A DNA stretch of 64,000 bases, from NCBI RefSeq assembly GCF_015767675.1, contig NZ_CP065218.1:744001-808000 (forward strand). The letters run 5' to 3'. This stretch comes from Vibrio navarrensis. GTDB taxonomy: Bacteria > Pseudomonadota > Gammaproteobacteria > Enterobacterales > Vibrionaceae. Shown here piece after piece: positions 52,769 through 61,946 of this stretch. Every line of letters begins with the position of its first letter. The stretch's first letter is position 1. A model generated the notes under the pieces. It saw nothing but the letters and a program-made list of their open reading frames with translations, was not told the origin of the DNA and did no database searches. The position numbers and the translations under genes are program-made.

Positions 52769-53233
52769 TTATTGCCATTTCACTTGATCATGCTTTCGAG
52801 ATTCATTCCAGCAGAGGGCGTTCAACAGCTTCACGTGGCATTCGATAATCTCATGAGCTTGCATTAACCACTGTTGTCCTTCCTGCTGATTGCAAAACTC
52901 CAAGCTCAGCACAGTGAGATGTTGTAGTCGTTTGACACACCAGTCGCGGATCTCAATATCGGTGCGAACATCGCTCGCCACCTGTTCTAGTTTGCTCGAT
53001 ATGTACAGCAAATAGCCCAATGCCCTCTCGGGATGGGTGCTACGAGAGGCTTGAAACAGCCGCAGGCAACCGTCTAACCAGCATGCGATCGCTTTACTTT
53101 GCTCATCACTGAGGTGAGGACCAAACACGGCAGGCGGTGCAGAAAAGAGCATTGATTTCAACGCATCACATTGATCATGCTTTTGTGACTGATACCAATG
53201 GGAAATATCGGCTAGCCAGAGAGTCAGTTCCAT
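52769..53233 (-). CDS. Hypothetical protein carrying two RctB-type 12-mers in its gene
   Basis: 154 residues, soluble, mostly helical, with no signal peptide; I do not recognise a family. Sequence features are a Trp/Leu-rich N-terminus and SKLEQVASDVRTDIEIRDWCVKRLQHL in the middle. The gene contains AAGCATGATCAA twice, near its 5' end (53171-53184) and its 3' end (52784-52797), each encoding Lys-His-Asp-Gln; these are the complement of the origin iteron core TGATCATGCTTT. So its DNA may bind RctB whatever the protein does. The start ATG at 53233 is the first in frame; no strong ribosome site is seen. Confidence 0.6.
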   Translation of the reverse strand: MELTLWLADISHWYQSQKHDQCDALKSMLFSAPPAVFGPHLSDEQSKAIACWLDGCLRLFQASRSTHPERALGYLLYISSKLEQVASDVRTDIEIRDWCVKRLQHLTVLSLEFCNQQEGQQWLMQAHEIIECHVKLLNALCWNESRKHDQVKWQ

Positions 53234-53587
53234 TGCCCGTTCTACCTCTGATTGAATCTTGAGGGTTGTTTATACCATTGAGTCTGGTTGATGTTTGAAG
53301 GATTGACCAGTCGTAAGCATGGATGTGAGCGCAAGTGTGTTGGTCTAAATCAGAGCGTTTGAATGAGAAGGTTGAAAGAGAAATGAGAGCTTGATCTCCC
53401 TGATTTTTTCAGGGTCAATTTTTTAAATCTACTGGGCGATAGGGAATTTAGCAAAAGGTAAATGACGGTTTTATAATTTAGTTGATGGAAGAGTGGGAAT
53501 GGTCACATTTCCCTACTGTTTTACTTAATTCAGCAAATCGGGTTTGCTATACATCAATTGTCAAAACATGGTGTGTTCGGAGGTAAT

Positions 53588-53785
53588 ATGTCCATTAATT
53601 CAATAAACCATGACGAGATAGCAGATATGGCTCATAAGTGGGAAGTTTCGGAAGAGGAAGTCGCGCTGAGACCAGAAAAACAAGTGAAATCTGCAGAAGC
53701 GAGACGCCGCATTGAAGCGCTGAGAGAGATCCGTGAAAGCGGTCTGAGTATCGAGGAAGCAAAAGAATTAGGACTGCTTCACTAA
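53588..53785 (+). CDS. Small conserved hypothetical protein
   Basis: 65 residues, charged, predicted helical (SAEARRRIEALREIRESGLSIEEAKELGLLH at the C-terminus). The ATG at 53588 has GGAGG 4 bp upstream, which decides the start over the open frame from 53558. The ARRRIEAL segment recalls small PA3496-like proteins, but the match is too short to trust. A good terminator follows, so it is a monocistronic gene. The 350 bp before it (53234-53587) hold only a weak CCCTGA/TCAGGG hairpin. Confidence 0.65.
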   Translation: MSINSINHDEIADMAHKWEVSEEEVALRPEKQVKSAEARRRIEALREIRESGLSIEEAKELGLLH

Positions 53786-53817
53786 CGCAACTGTGTGATC
53801 TAACGAACTCAATGGAG

Positions 53818-53850
53818 AGGGTGGCCGCTAGCCACCCTTTGTGTTTTTTG
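53818..53850 (+). terminator. Terminator after the 65-residue ORF
   Basis: AGGGTGGC (53818-53825) pairs with GCCACCCT (53831-53838), followed by TTGTGTTTTTT. Confidence 0.88.
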
Positions 53851-54033
53851 GCAAGCAGACGAGTGTTTTTCGGGACGACTTGCTAAACCAGCGCCCTCAA
53901 TTTATCTTCTGTAAAAAGCGGGCGCTGTGTTATATTTCGCGACTCGTTGTCCTTAAAGGTGGCGATTTCCTCACTAAGAGGGGCTCCTTATAACAACCAA
54001 ATACGTACCGATGTAGAACTTCAGGAGATTTTC

Positions 54034-54243
54034 ATGTCGTTTAATCTTTCACTGTTGGCACCGGATGAAAAGAACAAAGTTGAGTTAGATAAGCAGGCTT
54101 CGTTCTTGGTCTGGAGAATGAAAGAAGCGAAATGTGGTCCAGAGGCTATCATTGAGCGTGCCAATAAAATCACTGATCCGCGCGAAAAGGCATTTTTTGA
54201 GCAATCGATCGAAAAATACAAGAGAGTGATGAGAGTAGCTTGA
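54034..54243 (+). CDS. Small conserved hypothetical protein
   Basis: 69 residues: MSFNLSLLAPDEKNKVELD, then a helical part ending EQSIEKYKRVMRVA. AGGAGA lies 6 bp before the ATG at 54034, which I prefer to the open frame beginning at 53947. No membrane segment or known motif. It precedes the YebC/YeeN gene by 90 bp in the same direction. Function unknown. Confidence 0.65.
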   Translation: MSFNLSLLAPDEKNKVELDKQASFLVWRMKEAKCGPEAIIERANKITDPREKAFFEQSIEKYKRVMRVA

Positions 54244-54333
54244 GCTCCTATTTCTCGTGGAGCGAGAATTGAATTGATCTCGCTTTTTGCTAAAATCCTT
54301 CGCGTTAAAAATGTAATGTAGAGAGACATCCCG

Positions 54334-55050
54334 ATGGGAAGAAGTTTTGAAGTGCGCAAAGCCTCAATGGCGAAAACAGCAGGCGCAAAAATTAAAGTTT
54401 ACTCCAAATACGGTAAAGAAATTTACATGTGTGCGAAAAACGGTGGTATTGACCCAGACATGAACCTGTCTCTACGTCACTTGATCACTAAAGCGAAAAA
54501 AGATCAGGTTCCATCGCACGTTATCGAAAAAGCGCTTGATAAAGCCAGCGGTGGTGGCGGTGAAGATTACCAACCAGCACGTTATGAAGGTTTTGGCCCA
54601 GGTGGTGTCAGCGTGATCGTTGACTGTCTAACAGACAACGGCAACCGTACTTTCCAAGACGTTCGCCAATGTTTCGTGAAAACGGGCGCTAAAATTGGTA
54701 CTCCAGGCGTGGTTGCTCACATGTTCGACCATCAAGCGGTTTTCCAGTTCAAAGGCGAAGACGAAGAAGCGATTCTTGAAGCGCTGATGATGGCCGATTG
54801 TGATGTGACTGACATCGAACTTGAAGACGGTGTGATCACGATTTACGCACCAAACACCGAGTTTTTCAAAGTGAAAACCGCGTTGAACACCGAGTACCCT
54901 GATCTGGTTATCGATGTTGAAGAGATCACTTTCGTTCCGCAAAACTACACGGCGGTTGCGGGCGAAGATGCTGAGAAATTCCAGAAATTCCTCGACATGC
55001 TGGATGACTGTGATGACGTTCAGCAGGTTTACCACAACGCTGAACTGTAA
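54334..55050 (+). CDS. YebC/PmpR family protein (YeeN-like)
   Basis: 238 residues, the usual family size. Signatures are [38 protein letters not shown] at the N-terminus (in canonical YebC: AGHSKWANIKH) and [21 protein letters not shown] in the middle. The opening is that of the YeeN subgroup. The family was long annotated as transcriptional regulators; bacterial and mitochondrial members are now linked to relief of ribosome stalling at proline-rich stretches. Which role applies here is not decidable from sequence. A strong terminator follows. Confidence 0.9.
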   Translation: MGRSFEVRKASMAKTAGAKIKVYSKYGKEIYMCAKNGGIDPDMNLSLRHLITKAKKDQVPSHVIEKALDKASGGGGEDYQPARYEGFGPGGVSVIVDCLTDNGNRTFQDVRQCFVKTGAKIGTPGVVAHMFDHQAVFQFKGEDEEAILEALMMADCDVTDIELEDGVITIYAPNTEFFKVKTALNTEYPDLVIDVEEITFVPQNYTAVAGEDAEKFQKFLDMLDDCDDVQQVYHNAEL

Positions 55051-55053
55051 TGA

Positions 55054-55089
55054 AAAAAAAACCGAGCTGTTCGAAGCTCGGTTTTTTTA
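55054..55089. terminator. Bidirectional terminator after the YebC/YeeN gene
   Basis: ACCGAGCT (55061-55068) and AGCTCGGT (55075-55082) with an A-run before and seven T's after. Confidence 0.93.
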
Positions 55090-55317
55090 TACCTCGACGT
55101 TATTGCACGCCTCGATTTTTCACGCTCGCATTGACTTTTCTGATTGAAGCCTTGCTGACGAAAGTGGCGCAACCGCAATTTCGCCATCGCCATTAAGCTC
55201 TCCCGTTTATCCTCTCTGTTGACCGTTTATCGCGCCTCGATGCGTTTGGTCGCATGCTCCTGCAAGAGGTAAATGGGCCCGATATGCTGACATCATCAAA
55301 CCAACAGAAGGATAACG

Positions 55318-55977
55318 GTGATGATGTTGCTAAAGAAAAAAACGCTGCTCTCTGGTCTCTTAATCGCGACGTCGCTATGGACGGCACAGGCGCTTGCCAA
55401 CCCCGATCAAGCGTTGATCAACCAGTATAATCTTGCCGCACAAGGCGAAACGGCACTGGTCGACTCCGTATTCGGTCAACTGAACCGCTTGATTGAACAA
55501 GAGGGTGCAACGCCTCTGTCTCTGGTCTACCTTGGCAGTACGCAAACCTTGCAAGGCCGAGATGCCTTCTTACCGTGGAACAAAATGAAGTTCACCGAGC
55601 AGGGGCTTTCGACCATTAATAAAGGCTTGGCGCTGCTGCACACTTTACCTTCCTCTCTCGAAAAGCAAGAACGAATTCAGGGATTGCCAGAAAGCTATTT
55701 AGTACGTGCGATGGCGGCCGCCACCTTCACAGCGCTGCCGGACATGTTTAATCACTTTGAACGCGGCTACGACTTGTACCTCAATTTGCTTGATGAACCG
55801 GGCTTCGTTGAGCAGCCGTTTGCAGCCTCCTCATGGATTTACCGCCACGCGGTGCAGGCGGCATTGCGAGCGGAAGACATTAAACAAGCGAAAGCATGGC
55901 TCAGTGAGATGGAACAGCGCGACAAAGCCAATTTAGACACCCAATCGGCATTGGCGCAAGTGGACGCTAAAGGGTAG
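55318..55977 (+). CDS. Periplasmic protein of the export operon, function unknown
   Basis: 219 residues with a signal peptide (KTLLSGLLIATSLWTAQALA) and a helical mature part with TPR-like spacing (YNLAAQGETALVDSVFGQLNRL, then ALRAEDIKQAKAWLSEMEQ). I do not recognise the family. It starts with GTG at 55318 or ATG at 55321, with AAGGA just upstream, and is the first gene of a seven-gene operon ending at 61881; the ABC ATPase gene begins 10 bp later. By context it could be a periplasmic adaptor or substrate-binding part of the transporter. Confidence 0.7.
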   Translation: MMMLLKKKTLLSGLLIATSLWTAQALANPDQALINQYNLAAQGETALVDSVFGQLNRLIEQEGATPLSLVYLGSTQTLQGRDAFLPWNKMKFTEQGLSTINKGLALLHTLPSSLEKQERIQGLPESYLVRAMAAATFTALPDMFNHFERGYDLYLNLLDEPGFVEQPFAASSWIYRHAVQAALRAEDIKQAKAWLSEMEQRDKANLDTQSALAQVDAKG

Positions 55978-55987
55978 GGGAAGCAAG

Positions 55988-56686
55988 ATGATTGAATTTA
56001 GCCAACTTGAGCGCCACTACCTTTTAGGGAGTCACAGTGTCCCCGCACTGCGTGGCGTGAGCGGGTATATCGCACAAGGGGAAATGGTTGCGTTATGCGG
56101 CCCATCTGGCTCGGGCAAAAGCACCTTGCTCAATATTTTGGGCATGCTGGATATGGACTATCGAGGTGAGGTGACTTTTCAAGGCGCTTGTTATCCTCGC
56201 CATGCGTTGCAAGCCGCCAAAATGCGTCGTGAGCAACTGGGGTTTATCTTCCAAAAATTTAATCTCGTGCCGGTTATGACGGCACTGGAAAACGTTGCCT
56301 ATCCACTGCAATTAAATGGCCTTCACAAAGCAGAGCGCGAACGCATTGCGACAGAGATGTTGCTGCAGGTTGGCCTTGAAGCGTATCTGCATGCCATGCC
56401 GGACAATTTGTCCGGAGGCCAGCAGCAGCGCGTTGCCATTGCACGTGCTTTGGTGCACCGACCTGCCCTGGTGATTGCCGATGAGCCAACGGCCAGCCTC
56501 GACAGCCAAACCGCTAATCGGGTGATTGATATCATGAAGCAGTTAGGTCATGAGTGGCGCACGACCTTTATTGTCGCCACACATGACGCGCGTATGGCGT
56601 CGCGCTGCGATCGGACCATTGAGCTGCTAGACGGCCAGCTCAGCCAGTATCACGGCGAGCAGGAGGTGATCTCATGGGCAAGTTAA
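55988..56686 (+). CDS. ABC transporter ATPase, LolD/MacB-like
   Basis: 232 residues, a complete nucleotide-binding subunit: Walker [18 protein letters not shown]-loop [18 protein letters not shown], signature [15 protein letters not shown], Walker [13 protein letters not shown] and H-loop VATHDARM. The Q-loop and signature sequences are those of the LolD/MacB/FtsE class, whose permeases are of the FtsX type, and such a permease follows with a 13-bp overlap. These mechanotransmitting ABC systems extract or move lipoproteins and other envelope substrates rather than import solutes. Confidence 0.92.
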   Translation: MIEFSQLERHYLLGSHSVPALRGVSGYIAQGEMVALCGPSGSGKSTLLNILGMLDMDYRGEVTFQGACYPRHALQAAKMRREQLGFIFQKFNLVPVMTALENVAYPLQLNGLHKAERERIATEMLLQVGLEAYLHAMPDNLSGGQQQRVAIARALVHRPALVIADEPTASLDSQTANRVIDIMKQLGHEWRTTFIVATHDARMASRCDRTIELLDGQLSQYHGEQEVISWAS

Positions 56687-57939
56687 TCGCACGCTGTTTG
56701 CCTGATTCGCTACGTATTGCGTTGCTCAATTTGCAGCGCAATCGTCGTCGCAGCGCACTCTCAGCCAGCATTATCGCCATCGCGGTGTTTGCGCTTGGCA
56801 GCGCGGGCGGTTTTGGCCTGTACACCTACGACAGCCTCAAAGAGTCAACCGCTAGAGATACCGGTCATTTGACCATCAGTACCCCTGGCTACTTCGAGAA
56901 AGAAGAAGAGATGCCGCTGAGCAACGGTTTAAGCAATGCCGACTCTTTGATGCGCGATCTGATGGGGCTGGAAGTGGTCCGTGGCGTGCAGCCGCGCATC
57001 GACTTTACCGGACTGGTGTCGAACGGCAGCAAGTCGACCATTTTTGCTGGTATTGGCGTTAATGAGCGCGAGTTTGATATGAAAGGGCCGTTTTTGGATG
57101 TGCGCCAAGGGAAAACCTTGTCTGATCCAAGCTCTGCACGCTATGACCCGAGCGAACCGGAAGTGATGTTGGCGACCGATCTGGCGCGCAACTTACACGT
57201 CAGTGTCGGAGATTGGGTGACATTGCTGGCCACCACCACCGATGGTGCGCTCAACGCGTACGATTTCAAAGTTCGCGGCATCTACTCAACAGGTGTCCCT
57301 GAGCTGGATAAACGTCAGTTGTATCTGCACATTGACAGCGCGCAATCGCTGCTGGGTAGCGACAAAGTGAGCACTCTCTCCGTGTTTCTGTTTGAGACGG
57401 CGAAAACCGAGCAAGTCCGGCAAATATTGACCAAACGCCTCGCCAGCCAAGAACAAGCATTGCAGATCACCCCTTGGCAAGAGCGGGCTTTTTTCTACCT
57501 CAAAGTGAAAGATCTTTATGATCGCATTTTCGGCATCATGGGCGCGGTGATGGCGCTGGTGGTGTTTGTCGCACTGTTTAATACCATGACCATGTCGGTG
57601 ACCGAACGCACGCGAGAAATTGGCACCTTGTCGGCGCTGGGTAGCTATCCCAATGAAATTATTGGTGGCTTTTTACGTGAAGCGGGATTAATCGGCCTGA
57701 TTGGCAGTGTGGTCGGTGCGCTGGCTTGCGCTGCGCTTTGTGCTCTTTTGATGGTGGTGGATGTGCAGATGCCGCCACCGCCGGGGCGTACCGATGGCTA
57801 TCCGCTCTCCATCTACTTCTCTTGGCCGTTGGTGTTGAGTGCAACACTCGGCGTGGTGGGGATCTGTCTCCTTGCCGCTTATCTTTCCGCCCGCAAAGGG
57901 GTGAAAAAACCGATCACGGAGGCGCTAATTTATGTCTAA
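56674..57939 (+). CDS. FtsX-type ABC permease (LolC/E-like)
   Basis: 421 residues. One N-terminal transmembrane helix (RRSALSASIIAIAVFALGSAGGFGLYTY), a large periplasmic MacB-type domain (about 55-280) and three C-terminal transmembrane helices of the FtsX domain (MGAVMALVVFVALFNTMTMSVTERTREIGTLSALG, a hallmark motif). Topology is that of LolC/LolE and MacB. Overlaps of 13 bp with the ATPase gene and 8 bp with the next gene indicate translational coupling. Followed by a LolA-like protein, it looks like the membrane part of a lipoprotein or lipid export path, separate from the housekeeping Lol system. Confidence 0.9.
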   Translation: MGKLIARCLPDSLRIALLNLQRNRRRSALSASIIAIAVFALGSAGGFGLYTYDSLKESTARDTGHLTISTPGYFEKEEEMPLSNGLSNADSLMRDLMGLEVVRGVQPRIDFTGLVSNGSKSTIFAGIGVNEREFDMKGPFLDVRQGKTLSDPSSARYDPSEPEVMLATDLARNLHVSVGDWVTLLATTTDGALNAYDFKVRGIYSTGVPELDKRQLYLHIDSAQSLLGSDKVSTLSVFLFETAKTEQVRQILTKRLASQEQALQITPWQERAFFYLKVKDLYDRIFGIMGAVMALVVFVALFNTMTMSVTERTREIGTLSALGSYPNEIIGGFLREAGLIGLIGSVVGALACAALCALLMVVDVQMPPPPGRTDGYPLSIYFSWPLVLSATLGVVGICLLAAYLSARKGVKKPITEALIYV

Positions 57940-58714
57940 TTTCACCGTATTTTCATCGCGAATTTTGCTCGGCCTAGCGCTTGTTGCCCCAACCAGTATG
58001 GCCGCCACCGCGCCATCGCCTAAACAAGTGGCGCAAATGCTTCAGCGCGCCGACGACTATCGACTGAAAGAAGACGCTGCGCGAGTGATTTCACTGGTCA
58101 GTCTCTATCAAGCTGGAGAACTGGATAAAACCCGCGAGTATCACGTATACACTCGTTCTAACCGCGAATCTCTGGTGATCTTCAAATCGGCGGTTGAAGC
58201 GGGGCAGAAGATGCTGATGCTACAAGATAACTACTGGTTGCAAATGCCGAAAAGCCGCCGTCCGATCCGCATTACGCCGATGCAAAAACTGCTTGGCGAA
58301 GCCTCGGTGGGCGACATTTCGACCCTGACTTGGAGTGACGATTATCAAGGCCAGTGGCAAGCGCAAGAGACACTTACTTTGCCTGAGGGCCAATCGCTGA
58401 ACACGCACAAGTTGACCTTAACTGCGCTCACCAGCGGCGCCAGCTATCAGCATATCGACCTTTGGATCGCGCAAAAGGATGACTTTCCCATCAAAGCGGA
58501 TCTCTATCTGCGCTCCGGGAAGCTCGCGAAGCAAGCGTGGTTTGAGCGTGGCGATCGGCAAGGCGTTAGCCGCGTTGTCTCAATGACCTTGCTTGACCGC
58601 ATCCAGCCCGCGAAAAAAACCGTGATTGAGTATCAAGACATTCAGCCATGGGCTTTGGAGGATAAGTTTTACAACCCGAGCTACCTCATCAAAGCGGATG
58701 TCAGCCAATGGTAG
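57932..58714 (+). CDS. LolA-like outer-membrane lipoprotein-sorting protein
   Basis: 260 residues with a signal peptide ending near SMAA. The mature part resembles the LolA-like family of outer membrane lipoprotein-sorting proteins: AQMLQRADDYRLKEDAARVISLVSL at the start, then KMLMLQDNYWLQMPKSRRPIRITPMQKLLGEASVGD, TWSDDYQG and LWIAQKDDFPIKADLYLRSGKL. Such proteins carry lipidic cargo across the periplasm in RND- or ABC-linked systems. It overlaps both neighbours by a few bases. The cargo is unknown. Confidence 0.82.
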   Translation: MSNFTVFSSRILLGLALVAPTSMAATAPSPKQVAQMLQRADDYRLKEDAARVISLVSLYQAGELDKTREYHVYTRSNRESLVIFKSAVEAGQKMLMLQDNYWLQMPKSRRPIRITPMQKLLGEASVGDISTLTWSDDYQGQWQAQETLTLPEGQSLNTHKLTLTALTSGASYQHIDLWIAQKDDFPIKADLYLRSGKLAKQAWFERGDRQGVSRVVSMTLLDRIQPAKKTVIEYQDIQPWALEDKFYNPSYLIKADVSQW

Positions 58715-60036
58715 CGCTGATGCACAAACAGGGGTCAATGCGCTGGTCTCGTACTTGGTTTGCTCTTGCGCTGCTCAGTTGTGCTACGCCGAGTGTTGCA
58801 GGGCTAAGCACGGTTTGGGATTGGGCACTCAGTTACGAAACGGCAACGCCACGTGAAAGCGCCTTTGTCGCGGCGCAAGCGAGTCATCGCGCTGCTCTTA
58901 ACGGCATGTTGGATTTGCAGCTTGATTATGGCAGTGAGTACGGTACTTGGACTTCGCTTTGGACGCTCTACAGTCAGGGTTTGTATCTTGATGATGGCCA
59001 TCAATCTACATGGTGGCAGGAGCGAGATTCGGATCTGATTGTTCGTGAGCTCGCTTGGCAAGGTGAATTGACGATTTACGATCTACCACTGGATGTCAGT
59101 GTCGGCAAATTGCGCCTCGATTGGGGGATGGGTTACGGCTATCGGCCACTGGATCTGTTTCGTCCTTATCGGCAGAACCCGATCAGCTTGGTGGCCGAAG
59201 AGGGCACGGGCGTGGTGTCGTTGTCGCATTTTGACTTAGACGGAGAATGGACTTGGCTGGCGACGGATTCGAGCTGGACGCGTGCCACACAAACGGCGCT
59301 GGATAAAGCCAGTGAGCAGCGTGGTTCTGGTATCCGTCGTTACTGGTTAAATGAGCAAAGTGAGTATCAATGGATTGGCTACTACGATGACGTACGCCGC
59401 GGGTTGCTTGCAGCCAGTTTGCGCTCCGTGTGGTCGGATTCTCTGGCTTGGCATGCCTCTGCCGTTTGGCAGCGGAAAAGCGTCGGCTATCAACTCCCGA
59501 CGACGCTCTACACAGCGCCGTACGTTGCAGAGCAAGGCCATGCGCTGCAGGCTTTGGTGGGGCTGAACTGGGCCAGTCAAGACGGCCACAACCTGATTGG
59601 TGAATACTGGTACGACAGTCGATCTTGGTCGAATGATGAGTGGCAACAGGCCCTTGAGCGAGCAGAAAGCCTAAAAACAGTGACACAAACGGCAGGATTA
59701 GCCGCCAGCTATCAGCAAGGCTTTCAACATGCCAACTTAGTACAGCATAACCTGATGCTGCATTGGCGTTGGGATCTGCAAGCTTGGATGATGTGGAATG
59801 AACTTGCCTGGCCTACCTGGCTTTCGGATGTCACGCCAACGCTGGATCTGCTTTTCTCGCCGCAAGATGGCGGGGTGATTGCCACTCAGTGGCTACGTTA
59901 TCAGTGGCTCGACACGGGGGCGCAAAGCGTTGAAGTGGAATTTGCCGCACGCTTTTTGACGGGGAATGGGGATTCTGTGTACGCGCATCTCCCCGACCAG
60001 CATATGATGGTTTTTAATCTCAAAGGGAGGTTTTAA
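58708..60036 (+). CDS. Outer-membrane beta-barrel-like protein of the export operon
   Basis: 442 residues, with a signal peptide (WFALALLSCATPSVAG) and a mature part rich in alternating aromatic and polar residues, Trp-rich (YGTWTSLWTLYSQGLYL, DWGMGYGYRPLDLFRPYRQNP) and ending in the aromatic MVFNLKGRF, as expected of a barrel. I see no named family, but OM proteins paired with LolA-like proteins in other clusters (DUF1302-like) look similar. ATG 58708 overlaps the previous stop; Met codons at 58720 and 58738 are alternatives, the last with AGGGG 3 bp upstream. It may be the exit or acceptor in the outer membrane. Confidence 0.7.
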   Translation: MVALMHKQGSMRWSRTWFALALLSCATPSVAGLSTVWDWALSYETATPRESAFVAAQASHRAALNGMLDLQLDYGSEYGTWTSLWTLYSQGLYLDDGHQSTWWQERDSDLIVRELAWQGELTIYDLPLDVSVGKLRLDWGMGYGYRPLDLFRPYRQNPISLVAEEGTGVVSLSHFDLDGEWTWLATDSSWTRATQTALDKASEQRGSGIRRYWLNEQSEYQWIGYYDDVRRGLLAASLRSVWSDSLAWHASAVWQRKSVGYQLPTTLYTAPYVAEQGHALQALVGLNWASQDGHNLIGEYWYDSRSWSNDEWQQALERAESLKTVTQTAGLAASYQQGFQHANLVQHNLMLHWRWDLQAWMMWNELAWPTWLSDVTPTLDLLFSPQDGGVIATQWLRYQWLDTGAQSVEVEFAARFLTGNGDSVYAHLPDQHMMVFNLKGRF

Positions 60037-61073
60037 TGTTTGTCGCTAATGTTGCTAATGAAAACAGTTGGCAGAAAAGTTTCATCGTGACATCGCTTTT
60101 CTGCCTGTTCGTCTCTCTGTTGACCCTGTCGGTGTGGGGCGGGCCATACTATATCCATCTGTTCATCAGCGTAGGGTTTGGTTATTCAGCGCTGTTTTTT
60201 TCTTGGCTGATTGTACATCTGTTCCCTGAGGTACCTCGCCGGGCGGAAGTATTGCTCTCACTCACCGCTTGCTTGCTGTTTGGCATTCTCAATGCCCGTT
60301 TTTGGGTGAGTGACTACATGGGGATGTCGGATATGGTGCCCGTTGGCTTGATGGGATTGCTTTTCAGTGGCATGTGCTATTTTTATTTTCACTCTAAAGA
60401 GCAGCAAATGAGAGCGTTGCACGAACTAGAAGTGATCAAAAGAGAAAAAGCAGAGCAAGAACGGGCGCTGCTGCTCAGTCAGCTCAAACAAATGCAGAGC
60501 CAAATTGAGCCGCATTTTCTTTTCAATACGCTGGCTAACATCAGCGCTTTAATGTCGCAAGACATCGATAAAGCGCGGCTGATGCTGGAAAGTTTAACCG
60601 CCATGATGCGTGCGACGCTGAGCAATTGCCGTGAAGAACACACCACGATTGCCGATGAAGTCGCGCTGATTGAGGCGTACCTCGCCATCCAACATATCCG
60701 TTTGGGTGATCGGCTGCGCTATCGAATCCAGGTAGATCCCGGTTTAGAGCACGTCAGCATTCCGCCGTTGATGCTGCAACCTTTGGTTGAGAACGCTATT
60801 TTGCATGGGATTGAACCGCTCAAAACGGGCGGCGAGATTGAGGTGACGATCGACACGTTCAATCAGGCATTGCAGATTTGCGTAAAAGACACCGGGGCCG
60901 GGCTCGGTTCAAGTTCGACGCATGTTGGCTCAGGTGTTGGATTGAATAACCTTAAGCTGCGGGTAGAGACTTTGTTTGCTGGGCGTGGTCAGGTCAGCAT
61001 CGTTGAGAACAAGCCGCAAGGTGTGATTGTACGCTTGAGCTGGCCGTTAGCGTTGGCAGAGAAAAAAGAGTAG
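60036..61073 (+). CDS. LytS/YehU-type sensor histidine kinase
   Basis: 345 residues. Four transmembrane helices (about 15-135) with short loops form the input part. A coiled coil then leads to the His_kinase domain, [18 protein letters not shown] with the phospho-acceptor His, and an HATPase domain with [18 protein letters not shown] and [17 protein letters not shown]. The class pairs with LytTR regulators, one of which follows 10 bp later. It starts at the stop of the outer-membrane protein gene (1-bp overlap), so it is cotranscribed with the export system it presumably controls. Confidence 0.92.
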   Translation: MFVANVANENSWQKSFIVTSLFCLFVSLLTLSVWGGPYYIHLFISVGFGYSALFFSWLIVHLFPEVPRRAEVLLSLTACLLFGILNARFWVSDYMGMSDMVPVGLMGLLFSGMCYFYFHSKEQQMRALHELEVIKREKAEQERALLLSQLKQMQSQIEPHFLFNTLANISALMSQDIDKARLMLESLTAMMRATLSNCREEHTTIADEVALIEAYLAIQHIRLGDRLRYRIQVDPGLEHVSIPPLMLQPLVENAILHGIEPLKTGGEIEVTIDTFNQALQICVKDTGAGLGSSSTHVGSGVGLNNLKLRVETLFAGRGQVSIVENKPQGVIVRLSWPLALAEKKE

Positions 61074-61083
61074 GAAAAACAAG

Positions 61084-61881
61084 ATGCAAGATAGCTATCG
61101 TGCGATCATCGTGGATGATGAGCCGCTGCTGCGACACCATTTGAACAAAAGCCTCGCCGATGTGTGGCCAACGCTGGAGATAGTCGCGTTAGCTGAAGAT
61201 GGCGAACAAGCGTTGCAGGCTATTGGGCTGCATCAACCGGATGTGGTGTTTCTCGACATTCGTATGCCGGTGATGGATGGGTTACAAGTCGCCAAACAAT
61301 TGCACGGCAAACAAGGCGCGCCGTTGGTGGTGTTTATCACCGCGTACGATGATTACGCGATTCGCGCTTTTGAACAAAATGCCGTGGATTATCTCCTCAA
61401 GCCAATTTCGGCGGCGAGATTGCAAAAGAGTTGTCAGCGGGTTGAGCAGCGGTTGCAAGAGCGAGCGGGGCAAGCGCAAAGTGATCCCTCGCTCTCTGCC
61501 TTGTTGAGCCAACTGCAGCAGCTCTCGACACCATTACGCACACCGCCGCATTTGCAGTGGATCAAGGCACAACTGGCCGAAGAGATCCATCTGATTGCGG
61601 TTTCGGATGTGCTCTATTTTAAAGCGGAAGAGAAGTACGTCTCCGTTTTCGCCGCGCAAGGGGGGGAGGCGATGCAAGAGTATTTGATTCGCACTTCGTT
61701 AAAAGAGTTGCTGGCACAGCTCGACCCAGATCAGTTCTGGCAAATCCATCGTTCTTGCGTAGTGCAGGTGAGTAAAATTGATAAGGTGAAGAAGGACTTT
61801 AGCGGACATATGTTTGTGCATATCGGCAAAACGCAACTGCCGGTAAGCCGCGCATCACAAAGTCTGTTTAAAGGGATGTAA
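61084..61881 (+). CDS. LytTR-family response regulator
   Basis: 265 residues. The receiver domain is complete ([10 protein letters not shown], phospho-acceptor Asp in [13 protein letters not shown] near residue 59, Thr in FITAYDD, Lys in YLLKPIS). The C-terminal LytTR DNA-binding domain shows [13 protein letters not shown] and [31 protein letters not shown]. Last gene of the operon; a parS2 site and a hairpin follow directly. Probably controls its own operon and envelope genes (inference). Confidence 0.93.
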   Translation: MQDSYRAIIVDDEPLLRHHLNKSLADVWPTLEIVALAEDGEQALQAIGLHQPDVVFLDIRMPVMDGLQVAKQLHGKQGAPLVVFITAYDDYAIRAFEQNAVDYLLKPISAARLQKSCQRVEQRLQERAGQAQSDPSLSALLSQLQQLSTPLRTPPHLQWIKAQLAEEIHLIAVSDVLYFKAEEKYVSVFAAQGGEAMQEYLIRTSLKELLAQLDPDQFWQIHRSCVVQVSKIDKVKKDFSGHMFVHIGKTQLPVSRASQSLFKGM

Positions 61882-61888
61882 CTGTGGT

Positions 61889-61903
61889 GTTTACAGTGTA
61901 AAT
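61889..61903. promoter_or_regulatory. parS2 centromere site
   Basis: GTTTACAGTGTAAAT, perfect motif, 8 bp after the LytTR regulator gene; about 16 kb from the origin on the rctB side. Confidence 0.85.
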
Positions 61904-61925
61904 CGGGCAGCCAATGGGCTGCCCG
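61904..61925. terminator. Hairpin between convergent genes
   Basis: CGGGCAGCC (61904-61912) pairs with GGCTGCCCG (61917-61925) around AATG. GC-rich and strong, but without a T-run on either strand; it lies between the LytTR gene and the convergent chemoreceptor gene. Confidence 0.6.
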
Positions 61926-61946
61926 AACTTTACATGCACCGTTAGC

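Noticed and set aside
53398..53414. CCCTGA/TCAGGG hairpin as a terminator
   Set aside because: Only 6 bp of stem and no gene upstream that clearly needs it; too weak to list.
53947..54033. N-terminal extension of the 69-residue ORF
   Set aside because: The internal ATG at 54034 has AGGAGA at proper distance, while the upstream start has none.
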